Source of the DNA: Leifsonia xyli
Lineage (GTDB): Bacteria > Actinomycetota > Actinomycetes > Actinomycetales > Microbacteriaceae
Assembly: GCA_001647635.1 (NCBI GenBank)
Contig: CP014761.1
Coordinates: forward strand, 2,356,001-2,420,000
Direction: 5' to 3'
DNA length: 64,000 nt
Below, piece after piece: positions 8,314-16,211 of this stretch. The notes under the pieces were generated by a model that saw only the letters and a program-made list of their open reading frames with translations, ran no database searches and was not told where the DNA came from. Position numbers and translations under genes: made by a program. Position 1 is the stretch's first letter. Each line of letters starts with the position of its first letter.

Positions 8314-8766
8314 TCAGGCGGGCTGGGCGCTGAGTTGCGGGAGGGCATCCACCAGCGGGGAGAGTTCCGGGATGTCGCGGGCCCCCTCGAGCGCACGGGC
8401 CAGCGCCGCGTCGTGTACGGGCCGGGCCTCGTCGAGCAGGCGGTGCCCGTCTCCGGTCAGCTCGGTGTAGATGCCGCGGCGGTCGTCGGCGCACAGGATG
8501 CGCGTGAGCAGCCCGCGCTCCTCGAGCCTGTTCACCAGGCGCGTGGTGGCGCTGGGGCTGAGCGCGCTCGCGCGGGCCAGCTGCTGCATCCGCATGTGCC
8601 AGCCGTCCTGACGGGCGAGCGCGTCGAGGACCGTGTACTCGACAACGGAGAGCCGGACGCTGCGGCTGAGCTCGCGCTCCAGCTCGGCCTCGATGTAGCC
8701 GTGCAGGGCCGCGAGTGTGCGCCAGCCGTGGGCGCGGACCTCCACGGCGTCGTCGGCGATGCCCAT
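8314..8766 (-). CDS. MarR-family transcriptional regulator
   Basis: 150 residues from ATG 8766, which has a strong GGAGGGAGA site upstream; an in-frame ATG at 8808 lies in the operator region and is rejected. Winged-helix features: SVVEYTVLDALARQDGWHMRMQQLARA, the recognition helix SPSATTRLVNRLEERGLL, and the wing with DDRRGIYTELT (the conserved DxRxxxxxLT). Family knowledge: MarR dimers repress drug-efflux genes and release DNA on binding a phenolic or drug ligand. It is divergent from an MFS transporter with a palindromic operator between, so it very likely represses both itself and the pump. Confidence 0.92.
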   Translation of the reverse strand: MGIADDAVEVRAHGWRTLAALHGYIEAELERELSRSVRLSVVEYTVLDALARQDGWHMRMQQLARASALSPSATTRLVNRLEERGLLTRILCADDRRGIYTELTGDGHRLLDEARPVHDAALARALEGARDIPELSPLVDALPQLSAQPA

Positions 8767-8790
8767 GTCGTCTCCCTCCGCACTTGCGCT

Positions 8791-8835
8791 TGTTAGTTGC
8801 ACGTGCAACTATTTATGACGCGTCTGCAACTAACA
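8791..8835. promoter_or_regulatory. MarR operator: 16-bp perfect palindrome plus distal half-site
   Basis: AGTTGCACGTGCAACT at 8795-8810 is a perfect palindrome. The longer arm TGTTAGTTGCA (8791-8801) recurs inverted as TGCAACTAACA at 8825-8835. Three copies of one half-site thus sit in the divergent marR/MFS promoter region, as expected for MarR autoregulation. Confidence 0.75.
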
Positions 8836-8871
8836 GACTAGCGCACCCCACCTCATCCTGAAGGAGTCACC

Positions 8872-10074
8872 ATGCCCGCCGGCCTGATCGCCCTCGCCCT
8901 CGGAGGGTTCGGCATCGGTCTCACCGAGTTCGTCATCGCGGGCCTCCTGCCCGAGGTCGCGGCCGACTTCCACGTCGACGAGGCCGCCGCCGGCTGGCTG
9001 ATCTCGGGTTACGCGCTGGCGGTCGTCGTCGGCGCGCTCGGCCTGACCGCCGCCGCGACGCGCATTCCGCGCAAGGCGGCGCTCCTCGGGCTCATGGTCC
9101 TGTTCATCGCGGGAAACCTGTTGTCGGCGCTCGCCCCCTCCTACGGTGTGATGCTCGGTGGCCGCGTGCTCGCCGCGCTCTGCCACGGCGCCTTCTTCGG
9201 CATCGGCTCCGTCGTCGCGGCGGGACTCGTCGCACCGGAGAAGCAGGCCCGCGCGATCGCGGTCATGTTCACCGGCCTCACCGCCGCCAACGTGCTCGGG
9301 GTGCCCTTCGGGACGCTGCTCGGACAGGCACTCGGCTGGCGCTCCACCTTCTGGGCGATCACCGCGATCGGCGTCGTCGCGCTGATCGGGATCGCGGTGC
9401 TGGTGCCGCGACGTGCCGCCGACAAGCCGACGGCCGGGCTCCGGGGCGAGCTCTCCGCATTCCGCTCCGGCCAGGTGTGGCTGTCGCTGGCGGCCACCGT
9501 GCTCGGCTTCGGCGGGATGTTCGGCGCGTTCACCTACATCGCCTACACGCTGACCGGGGTGTCGGGCTTCCCGTCCTCCGCCGTGCCGTGGCTCCTCATC
9601 CTGTTCGGGCTCGGTCTGTTCGCGGGCAACTGGGTGGGCGGACGGCTCGCCGACCGCTCGATCGACCGGACGCTGCTGTGGCTCCTCGCCGCCCTCGCCG
9701 TCGTGCTCGTCGCGTTCGCCCTGGTCGCGGGGCTGCCGGTGGGAGCCGTGATCGCGCTCGTCCTGATGGGCGCGTTCGGGTTCGCCACCGTGCCCGCGTT
9801 GCAGCTCCGGGTGCTCTCGTACGCCTCCCACGCGCCCACTCTCGCGAGCGGGGCGAACATCGCGGCGTTCAACCTCGGCAACGCGCTGGGCGCCTGGCTC
9901 GGCGGCCTCACGATCGCGGCCGGGCTGGGCTACACCTCGCCGCTCTGGGTGGGTGCCGCGATGACCGTCGGCGCACTGACCGTGGTGGTCTTCGCCGCCG
10001 CTGCGGCCCGGCGCGGGCGTTCGGGAACCGAACAGGGCGCCGAAGCGACGTCGGAATCGACTCTTCCGGTCTAG
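8872..10074 (+). CDS. MFS drug efflux transporter (DHA1 family)
   Basis: 400 residues, twelve hydrophobic segments, ATG preceded by AAGGAGTCACC. The N-terminus LIALALGGFGIGLTEFVIAGLLPEVA and motif-C-like FTGLTAANVLGVPFGTLLGQ place it in the AraJ/chloramphenicol-efflux branch of DHA1 proton antiporters. Motif A is degenerate (TRIPRKAALL). A polar C-terminal tail follows the last helix. The substrate is unknown; the marR neighbour suggests a drug or phenolic compound. The message most likely starts within the MarR operator. Confidence 0.9.
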   Translation: MPAGLIALALGGFGIGLTEFVIAGLLPEVAADFHVDEAAAGWLISGYALAVVVGALGLTAAATRIPRKAALLGLMVLFIAGNLLSALAPSYGVMLGGRVLAALCHGAFFGIGSVVAAGLVAPEKQARAIAVMFTGLTAANVLGVPFGTLLGQALGWRSTFWAITAIGVVALIGIAVLVPRRAADKPTAGLRGELSAFRSGQVWLSLAATVLGFGGMFGAFTYIAYTLTGVSGFPSSAVPWLLILFGLGLFAGNWVGGRLADRSIDRTLLWLLAALAVVLVAFALVAGLPVGAVIALVLMGAFGFATVPALQLRVLSYASHAPTLASGANIAAFNLGNALGAWLGGLTIAAGLGYTSPLWVGAAMTVGALTVVVFAAAAARRGRSGTEQGAEATSESTLPV

Positions 10075-10125
10075 TAGACAGCGGCGTACACTCGCCCTCG
10101 TCTCGAACGGTCAGGGGGTGATCGT

Positions 10126-11064
10126 ATGCCGGAGGTGGCCGAGGAGCCGCACCGTCGCTTCATCACCCCTGCGCGCGCGCTGATCGGTTCCCTGATCGCC
10201 GGCGCAGGACTGACCGTTCTGGGCTTCCTGGCCGGAGGCACATCCGCCTCGGCGGCCGAGCCCGCACCGCCTCCCGGAGCCGTCGGATCCCTGGTCTCGA
10301 GTGTCACCGGCGGCGTCGGCGACACGGTGGGCGCGGTGACGCAGGCGGTGGCTCCGGCTGTTCCGGCGCCCGTTCAGGATGTGGTCTCGGCGGTCGTCAC
10401 GCCCGTCGCGGACGTCGTCGACCAGGTGGCCGACCAGGCGCCGGTCGCGAGCGTCGTGGAGCCGGTGGCGTCGACCGTGGATGAGGTCGTGGCGGCGGTA
10501 CCGGTGGTCCGGGATGTGCTCCCGCCGGCTCCGGTGGCCTCTGTGACGCAACCCGTCGCGGGTACGGTCGACCAGGCTGTCTCGGATGTGGCGGACGCGG
10601 TCGACACGGCCGTGGCGCCGCTCGCTCCGAGCACCACAGACATCTCGACTCCCGCTCCCGAGCTGGGGTCGGTGGCAGCGGATGTGCTCGCCGCCCTCGG
10701 CGCGCCTCAGGCGCTCTCGACACCGCTCGCCGCAACGCTCGGTGCTGCCGGCCTCGGCGTCACCGTCTTCGCCGGCGCGCTGCCGCTGCCGCTTTCGGCG
10801 GGCGCGAGCTCTGTCGGCACTGGACCGCTCGGCGGCGCCCCCTCGGCGCCCGGCGGCGACCCCGGCAGGGGTCTGCCCGCCGGCGGTTCCGTCGGCTCCT
10901 CGGGAGCTGCGGGCGGCGGCCCCGGCGGAGCTGCGCCGTCGGCCGCGGCGACCGCCGATCGATTCTTCCTGCCCGGCTCCGTCCGGAGCGGGCTCAGCGG
11001 CGCGGCCTCGGACGATCACGTCCCCGGCGGCCCCGTCGCCGACCACGACATCAGCCCCGACTGA
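10126..11064 (+). CDS. Secreted Ala/Val/Pro-rich surface protein, function unknown
   Basis: 312 residues, ATG preceded by GGGGGTGATC; a -10-like TACACT lies at 10087-10092. A signal peptide (about residues 15-43, ending TSASA|AE) is followed by a low-complexity region with degenerate repeats built on P-V-A-x-x-V-[DE]-x-V (PVADVVDQVADQAPVASVVEP). A Gly/Pro/Ser-rich stretch precedes the C-terminus (DHDISPD). There is no sortase motif, Cys, or known domain. It sits 92 bases upstream of the chaplin-like gene on the same strand, so both may contribute to a hydrophobic cell surface. Composition is biased and homology will be hard to detect. Confidence 0.7.
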   Translation: MPEVAEEPHRRFITPARALIGSLIAGAGLTVLGFLAGGTSASAAEPAPPPGAVGSLVSSVTGGVGDTVGAVTQAVAPAVPAPVQDVVSAVVTPVADVVDQVADQAPVASVVEPVASTVDEVVAAVPVVRDVLPPAPVASVTQPVAGTVDQAVSDVADAVDTAVAPLAPSTTDISTPAPELGSVAADVLAALGAPQALSTPLAATLGAAGLGVTVFAGALPLPLSAGASSVGTGPLGGAPSAPGGDPGRGLPAGGSVGSSGAAGGGPGGAAPSAAATADRFFLPGSVRSGLSGAASDDHVPGGPVADHDISPD

Positions 11065-11156
11065 GTGGGTCCCGGCTGCCTTCTCGGCAGCACGCGACCG
11101 TGCCCGGCGCCTCTGTGCGCGCCCGGGCCCTCCCACTCATTTCGAAAGGCTGACTC

Positions 11157-12809
11157 ATGAACAAGTACGTCTCCAGGGGGATGTGGTTCACCCTCTGCGT
11201 CGGCGGCCTCTGGCTCGCCGGAACGGCCGCCGCCAACGCGGCCGAGAATCCAGGCGGCGACGGCGTCGCCACCGGCGACCATGCGGTCGTCGGCGTCTCG
11301 ATCCCCGTCTCGCTCGCCGGCAACGGCGCCTCCGTCGTCGGCGATTCGTCCAGCTCCGGCTCGACCGCATCCGCGCCGGCGGCTCCCGCGCCCTCCGCGA
11401 CCATCTCGCCGGATGCGGTGAGCGGTGTGCTGAGCGGCGACCAGGCCGTGGCCTCCGTCAGCGTCCCGGTGAACGTCTCGGGCAACGCGATCAGCGTTCT
11501 CGGCGACGCAGCCAGCTCCGACTCGGCGGCCGCCGGGTCCGGCAGCTCGGGGGCGGGCAGCACGGCCACCTCGTCCGGTTCGGACGGCGTCGCCTCCGGC
11601 ATCCAGGCGCCGGTCGCGGTGGATGTCCCGGTGACGGCGGGCGGCAACGCGATCTCCGTCGTCGGCGACTCGACCTCGACGGGCTCGAGCGCGACGTCCG
11701 GCTCGACCGGTTCCGGCGCGACGGGTTCCGGTGCCACCGCGACGGGCTCGGGGACGGATGGCGGCCTGCTGTCGGACATCCAGGCCGTCGTCTCGGCCAG
11801 CGCACCGGTGACCGCCGGCGGCAACGCCGTGTCGGTGGTGGGCGACTCGTCCAGCACCGGCTCGACCGCCCCGGCTCCGGGCGCGGGTGGCGGCGCGACC
11901 GCGACCTCCGGTGGCTCGGACGGCGGGGCGCTGTCGGGTATCCAGGCTCCGATCGGTGCGGCGGTGCCGGTGACCGCGGGTGGCAACGCGGTGTCGGTGC
12001 TCGGTGACTCCACCACGTCGGGTGCGTCCACCACGGGCCCGGCCGCGGGCAGTGGTTCGACAGCCACCTCGGGTGGTTCGGATGGTGGTCTGCTGACCGG
12101 CGTCCAAGCTCCGATCGGTGCGGCGGTTCCGGTGACTGCAGGCGGTAACGCGGTCTCGGTGATCGGCGATTCGACCACGTCGGGCTCGACGGCCTCGGCC
12201 CCGGCCCCGGCCGCGGGTAGCGGCTCGACGGCCACCTCGGGTGGTTCGGACGGCGGTGTGCTGACCGGGGTCCAGGCTCCGATCGGCGCGGCCGTCCCGG
12301 TCACCGTCGGCGGTAACGGCATCTCGGTCGTGGGCGACTCCACGTCGACCGGTTCCACCACGGCGCCGGCCGCCGGTGGGGCGACGGGCGGGACCACGGG
12401 CGGGACGGACGGTGGCGGCCTCCTCGGCGGGGTCGACCTGCCGATCGGCGTCGACGTCCCGGTGACGGTCGGCGGTAACGCGATCAGCGTGATCGGCGAC
12501 AGCGCGACGGCCGGATCCACCACCCCGGGCGCTCCGACCGACCCGACCACGCCCACCACCCCGACGACCCCGTCCACGCCGATCACCGCCGGTTCGGACA
12601 TCGCGACGGTGACCGCCTCGGCGGCCGGCGTGACGACGCTCGCTGCGGACGGTGCCACTGGTTGGAGCGCTACGGGCAGCAGCTCGTCCCTCGCGTCCAC
12701 CGGCTCGAACGAGCTCGGTCTGGGTGCGCTGGGTGCGCTTCTCGCTCTGCTCGGTGTGATGCTGGCGTTCACGGCGGCCAACCGCCCGCGCCGCCACCAC
12801 ACCCGCTGA
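11157..12809 (+). CDS. Sortase-anchored surface protein with eight chaplin-like repeats
   Basis: 550 residues; signal peptide to ANA|AE at about 28. Eight repeats of about 30 residues lie at residues 35-64, 86-116, 143-172, 201-231, 255-285, 309-339, 365-395 and 418-449. Their consensus is DGGxLxGxQAPIGAAVPVTAGG followed by NAVSVIGDS. This resembles the core of streptomycete chaplins (PVxVxGNxVxVIG) but lacks their Cys pair. Linkers are Ser/Thr/Gly/Ala-rich, the last one TPTTPTTPSTP. The C-terminus has LASTG (512-516), a hydrophobic helix (520-541) and the basic tail NRPRRHHTR, a class E-type LAxTG sorting signal. Known long chaplins also carry such signals. Function as an amyloid-like or hydrophobic wall coat is inferred. 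Confidence 0.8.
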   Translation: MNKYVSRGMWFTLCVGGLWLAGTAAANAAENPGGDGVATGDHAVVGVSIPVSLAGNGASVVGDSSSSGSTASAPAAPAPSATISPDAVSGVLSGDQAVASVSVPVNVSGNAISVLGDAASSDSAAAGSGSSGAGSTATSSGSDGVASGIQAPVAVDVPVTAGGNAISVVGDSTSTGSSATSGSTGSGATGSGATATGSGTDGGLLSDIQAVVSASAPVTAGGNAVSVVGDSSSTGSTAPAPGAGGGATATSGGSDGGALSGIQAPIGAAVPVTAGGNAVSVLGDSTTSGASTTGPAAGSGSTATSGGSDGGLLTGVQAPIGAAVPVTAGGNAVSVIGDSTTSGSTASAPAPAAGSGSTATSGGSDGGVLTGVQAPIGAAVPVTVGGNGISVVGDSTSTGSTTAPAAGGATGGTTGGTDGGGLLGGVDLPIGVDVPVTVGGNAISVIGDSATAGSTTPGAPTDPTTPTTPTTPSTPITAGSDIATVTASAAGVTTLAADGATGWSATGSSSSLASTGSNELGLGALGALLALLGVMLAFTAANRPRRHHTR

Positions 12810-12822
12810 GTCGGGCGACAGC

Positions 12823-12863
12823 TTCCCGGCACGTCGGCACCCCAGCCGCCGGCGTGCCGGGAA
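12823..12863 (+). terminator. Hairpin after the chaplin-like gene
   Basis: TTCCCGGCACG (12823-12833) pairs with CGTGCCGGGAA (12853-12863), and the loop holds a further GGC/GCC pairing. It starts 13 bases after the stop codon. There is no U-run, so it is a likely but unproven terminator. Confidence 0.55.
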
Positions 12864-12937
12864 CTCGTCATGCCCGGGGGCGGCACGGCTCACGGCCGGC
12901 GACGCCTCCAAGAAGTGCAGGTCAAGGCCCAGAGGGC

Positions 12938-13219
12938 TCAGAACCCGATCGGCCGTCCCGGGGTCAGCGGCTCGTCGTTGCCGACGAAGGCCTGGCCGCC
13001 GTTGTAGGCGCGCTCGCGACGCTGCACCTCGGCCAGGAGCGCCTTGTTGATCATCTCCGACCAGCTGGTATCACGCTCGTCGTACGAGGTCTGGCGGTAG
13101 GCGGCGCGCGCACGATTGCGCATGGCGTCGGTCAGGTAGAACGTCACCGTCGTCCTCTTCTTGGGGACTTTCGGCGTCGGCGGTGCGTCCTCCGATGGAG
13201 TCGATGCTGAATGGCCCAT
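12938..13219 (-). CDS. Orphan ribbon-helix-helix protein resembling plasmid ParB (pCXC100 type)
   Basis: 93 residues. A disordered basic N-terminus (PPTPKVPKKR) leads into a strand RTTVTFYLTD and two helices (AMRNRARAAYRQTSYDERD; SWSEMINKALLAEVQRRERA), a ribbon-helix-helix DNA-binding fold, and a conserved tail YNGGQAFVGNDEPLTPGRP. To my recollection this tail pattern matches ParB of the Leifsonia xyli plasmid pCXC100 and chromosomal relatives. No parA is next to it, so a segregation role is doubtful; it may be an autoregulated repressor or a plasmid remnant. Its upstream region is unusually AT-rich and holds a palindrome at 13253-13267. Confidence 0.7.
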   Translation of the reverse strand: MGHSASTPSEDAPPTPKVPKKRTTVTFYLTDAMRNRARAAYRQTSYDERDTSWSEMINKALLAEVQRRERAYNGGQAFVGNDEPLTPGRPIGF

Positions 13220-13252
13220 GTCTCACCTTCCGGCATATCGGATGTCGATGTC

Positions 13253-13267
13253 TATCTGAGACAGATA
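13253..13267. promoter_or_regulatory. Palindrome TATCTG-AGA-CAGATA upstream of the ParB-like gene
   Basis: A 6-3-6 inverted repeat 33 bases before the start codon of the ribbon-helix-helix gene, in a low-GC pocket. Such proteins usually bind short palindromes in their own promoters, so this is a candidate autoregulatory site. Confidence 0.5.
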
Positions 13268-13378
13268 CTAATCGTTCCACCCTCGTCGAGGCCACAATCC
13301 ACAGATGCTACACATGCTTTAAAAGCCCGGAAATGCATGCAAAAAGGACGCACAACGCCGACGCGCCGATGCCGCTCC

Positions 13379-14419
13379 TCAGCGCGAGAGACGCTCGACG
13401 ATCGACCCGAACAGCTCGGGGCGCCGCGCGGCGGTCGACACGATCCGCGGCCGATAACGCGACCGCGCCGCCACCACGAGCGCGGAGGTCAGCATCCGGA
13501 AATCCCGCGTCGTCGCCCGCCACGCCCGCTCGTACCGCTCCATGTCGCCGGAGCGGACGGCGGCGATGGCGGCGCGTGCCTGCGCGAAGCCGACCCGCAT
13601 CCCTTCGCCGGTGAGCGCGTCGACGTACCCGGACGCGTCGCCCGCGAGCAGCACGCGGCCCGTCGACCGCGATCGGGCCCGCTGCAGAAGCGGACCGGCG
13701 CCGCGGGGCTCCGAGACGGCGGCGACGCCGTCCAATCGCCCGGCGAGCTCGGGGATGCCGGCGATGACGGCGTCCACATCCAAAGGCCGCGCGCCCAATA
13801 CGGCGACGCCGACGGTCCGCTCGTCGACGGGGGTGACGTAGGCCTCCGCGCCTGACGACCAGTGCACCTCCACGAGCGAGGTCCACGGCTCGACGGCGAA
13901 ATGCTTCCGCAGCCCGAACCGGCGGCGCGAGCCCGGCTGCGACCGTCCCTCGAGGCCGACCATCCGCCGCACGGGGGAGTGGAGCCCGTCCGCGGCGACG
14001 ACCCACGGGGCGTCGACGGTGTCCCCGTCGTTCAGGGTGAGCGTCACGCCGTCGCGCCGCTGGGTCACGCCGGTGACCTTCGCGTGGATGCGGTGGGCGC
14101 CGAGTTCGGCGGCGCGCTCGGCCAGCGCCTGGTGCAGCACGGTCCGCCGCACGCCTCGGCCCGGACGCTCGGCGAACCGGTGCTCGACGCGCGAGGCCGC
14201 ATCCACGTAGGCGATGCCGTCGAGGCGGCGGCCGGCCGGGTCGACGCCGATCCGGTGCAGCGCGGCCAGTGCGCCGGGCATCAGACCCTCTCCGCAGGCC
14301 TTGTCGATCGGGCCGACGCGCGGCTCGACGAGGACGACGTCCATGCCGTCGATCCGGGCCTCGATCGCGCACGCCAGCCCGATCGGCCCCCCGCCGACGA
14401 CGACGACATCCGGTCTCAT
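13379..14419 (-). CDS. FAD-dependent oxidoreductase, geranylgeranyl reductase/aromatic hydroxylase type (SrsC-like)
   Basis: 346 residues. The FAD Rossmann motif opens the protein (DVVVVGGGPIGLACAIEARIDGMDVVLVEP), followed by CGEGLMPGAL, the DG motif VVAADGLHSPVRR and the FAD-ribityl motif RVLLAGDASGYVDALTGEG. ATG 14419 overlaps the stop of the methyltransferase gene (ATGA). Third gene of the unit polyketide synthase, methyltransferase, flavoprotein; this matches srsABC of Streptomyces griseus, where the flavoprotein hydroxylates the alkylresorcinol ring. Hence ring oxidation of a phenolic lipid is the most likely role. A prenyl-chain reductase is the alternative. Confidence 0.8.
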   Translation of the reverse strand: MRPDVVVVGGGPIGLACAIEARIDGMDVVLVEPRVGPIDKACGEGLMPGALAALHRIGVDPAGRRLDGIAYVDAASRVEHRFAERPGRGVRRTVLHQALAERAAELGAHRIHAKVTGVTQRRDGVTLTLNDGDTVDAPWVVAADGLHSPVRRMVGLEGRSQPGSRRRFGLRKHFAVEPWTSLVEVHWSSGAEAYVTPVDERTVGVAVLGARPLDVDAVIAGIPELAGRLDGVAAVSEPRGAGPLLQRARSRSTGRVLLAGDASGYVDALTGEGMRVGFAQARAAIAAVRSGDMERYERAWRATTRDFRMLTSALVVAARSRYRPRIVSTAARRPELFGSIVERLSR

Positions 14420-14943
14420 GCGCGGGCGGGCTCCCCGAGCACCGTTACCAGGGCGCGGTTCTCGCAGCGGATGCGCACCACGAGCAGCCAGGCGTTCAGC
14501 ACGGTGAACGTGAGGGCCGTGATCCACGCGGTGTGCACGAGCGGGAGCGCGAAGCCCTCCACCACCACGGCGACGTAGTTGGGATGGGTGAACCAGCGGT
14601 AGGGGCCGCGGTGGACGAGCGGGAGGTCGCGCACGACGATAACACGGGTGTTCCAACGCGGTCCGAGCGTGCCGATGCACCACCAGCGCAACGCCTGGCT
14701 GGCGAGCACCAGAACCAGCATCGGCCAGCCCAGCCATGGGATGAACGGGCGGTCGAGGAACCACACCTCCGCCAGACAGGCGAGCAGGAGCCCGGTGTGC
14801 AGAGCGACCATGGGCGGAAAGTGACCGCGGCCGAACTCGACACCGCCGCGCGCGAACGACCACTTGGCGTTCCGGGTCGAGACGATGAGCTCGGCGATCC
14901 GCTCCGCGCCGGTGGCGAGAATGAGGAGCGTGTACCAGATCAC
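14416..14943 (-). CDS. Isoprenylcysteine carboxyl methyltransferase-family membrane methyltransferase (SrsB/BpsB-like)
   Basis: 175 residues from GTG 14943, about four to five hydrophobic helices. The C-terminal half has the ICMT-family SAM site: RVIVVRDLPLVHRGPYRWFTHPNYVAVVVEG (RGxYxxxRHPxY-like, here THPNY) and a final RIRCENRAL helix. The gene follows the type III polyketide synthase by 13 bases. Known relatives next to such synthases (SrsB, BpsB) O-methylate alkylresorcinols or alkylpyrones, so that is the expected reaction here. The membrane location fits a lipidic substrate. Confidence 0.85.
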   Translation of the reverse strand: MIWYTLLILATGAERIAELIVSTRNAKWSFARGGVEFGRGHFPPMVALHTGLLLACLAEVWFLDRPFIPWLGWPMLVLVLASQALRWWCIGTLGPRWNTRVIVVRDLPLVHRGPYRWFTHPNYVAVVVEGFALPLVHTAWITALTFTVLNAWLLVVRIRCENRALVTVLGEPARA

Positions 14944-14956
14944 GACGCGGCCCGGA

Positions 14957-16078
14957 TCATGAGGCGATCGCCTGCGCCGGGGCGCTTACGGACGTCGGCG
15001 CGGCCCGGCGCTCGCCGTCGGCCCAGCGCAGCAGCACCAGTTCGCTCGTCACTCCGGGACCCAGCGCGAACAGCAGTCCGATCGTCCCGGTGGCGTGCGC
15101 ATCCAGCTGCTCCGCGAGCACGTGGAGCACCGCGGCCGAGGACAGGTTGCCGACGTTCGCGAGCGACCGCCAGCTGGCGTCCAGCGCGCCCTCCGGCAGG
15201 TCGAGCGCCTGCGAGAACGCCTCGAGCACCTTCGGTCCGCCGGGATGGGCGGCCCACGCCCCGACATCGGACACCTCGAGCCCGTGCGCGGCGAGGATGC
15301 CCCGGGCGTCGCCGGCGAAGTTCCGCTCGATGACCTCCGGGACGCCCGCGCTCAGCACGATGCGGAACCCGGTGCCGCCGATGTCCCAGCCGATCACATC
15401 CGCGGTGTCGGGATAGATGTGGCTGCGCGAGTCCACGACCTCCGGACCGGGGAGGCCCAGCTGCTCCGCGCGGCGGTCGCCGACCATCACGACGGCGGCG
15501 GCGCCGTCGCCGAACAGGCCGCTGGCGACGATGTTGGCCATCGAGTCGTCGCTCGCCTGCACGGTCAAGGAGCACAGCTCCACCGACAGGAGGATGGCGA
15601 CCTCATCCGGGTGGCCGGCCAGGTAGTCGTTCACCCGGGCGATCCCGGCTGCGCCGGCGACGCATCCCAGCCCGAAGCTCGGCAGTCGCTTGACGTCAGG
15701 ACGCAGCCCCAGGCGCGAGACGAGCTGGGCGTCGATCGACGGCGCCGCGATGCCGGTCACCGAGGTGAAGAGGAGGAAGTCGACATCGGCCGGCGCGAGT
15801 CCTGCGGACGACAGCGCCGCGGTGAGGGCGCGCTCGGCGAGCGAGGTGCCCTCGGCGATGAAGTAGTCGTTCGACTCCTGGAAGGACGCGAGCGAGCTGT
15901 ACCGCTCCAGCGGCATCACCAGGCTGCGGGTCTGCACCCCGGAGGATGCGTGGATGCGCCGCATCACCTGCTGCCGCGCGGGGTCGGACGTGATCATCGC
16001 GAGCAGCGCAGCGGTGATCTCCCCCTGGCTGTAGCTGCGCGCGGGGAGGACCGGCGCGACCGACACGATTCGACTCAC
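14957..16078 (-). CDS. Type III polyketide synthase (chalcone synthase superfamily; SrsA/BpsA-like)
   Basis: 373 residues. The catalytic triad is visible: Cys139 in SFGLGCVAGAAG, His278 in AAHPGGPKVLEA and Asn311 in LANVGNLSSAAVLHV. The family signature near the C-terminus, GLLFALGPGVTSELVLLRW, is also present. These homodimeric cytoplasmic enzymes extend a CoA- or ACP-linked starter with malonyl-CoA and cyclize it. The downstream methyltransferase and flavoprotein favour long-chain alkylresorcinol or alkylpyrone products (phenolic lipids) over tetrahydroxynaphthalene, but the product cannot be read from sequence. It is the first gene of a three-gene unit. Confidence 0.92.
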   Translation of the reverse strand: MSRIVSVAPVLPARSYSQGEITAALLAMITSDPARQQVMRRIHASSGVQTRSLVMPLERYSSLASFQESNDYFIAEGTSLAERALTAALSSAGLAPADVDFLLFTSVTGIAAPSIDAQLVSRLGLRPDVKRLPSFGLGCVAGAAGIARVNDYLAGHPDEVAILLSVELCSLTVQASDDSMANIVASGLFGDGAAAVVMVGDRRAEQLGLPGPEVVDSRSHIYPDTADVIGWDIGGTGFRIVLSAGVPEVIERNFAGDARGILAAHGLEVSDVGAWAAHPGGPKVLEAFSQALDLPEGALDASWRSLANVGNLSSAAVLHVLAEQLDAHATGTIGLLFALGPGVTSELVLLRWADGERRAAPTSVSAPAQAIAS

Positions 16079-16154
16079 AAGCGAAACGTACCACCGGCCT
16101 CAGCGCCCGACACCGGTCGTCGGCGAACACCCAGCCCCGGCCCCCGAGCACAGG

Positions 16155-16191
16155 AAAAACGCTCCGGATCGGGGGAATCCGGAGCGTTTTT
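16155..16191 (-). terminator. Strong intrinsic terminator of the mannitol operon
   Basis: A 15-bp perfect stem, AAAAACGCTCCGGAT (16155-16169) with its complement at 16177-16191, closes a 7-base loop. A/U-tracts flank both arms, so it can work on either strand. It lies 20 bases beyond the mtlD stop and downstream of nothing else on the minus strand. Confidence 0.9.
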
Positions 16192-16211
16192 CCCGTGCTG
16201 GGGGGCACGGC

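Noticed and set aside
8767..8808. Upstream ATG 8808 as the MarR start
   Set aside because: It falls within the palindromic operator; ATG 8766 has a strong ribosome binding site.
11157..12809. CRISPR-like or tandem DNA repeat array
   Set aside because: Repeats are protein repeats of unequal spacing with diverged DNA; no spacers of constant length.
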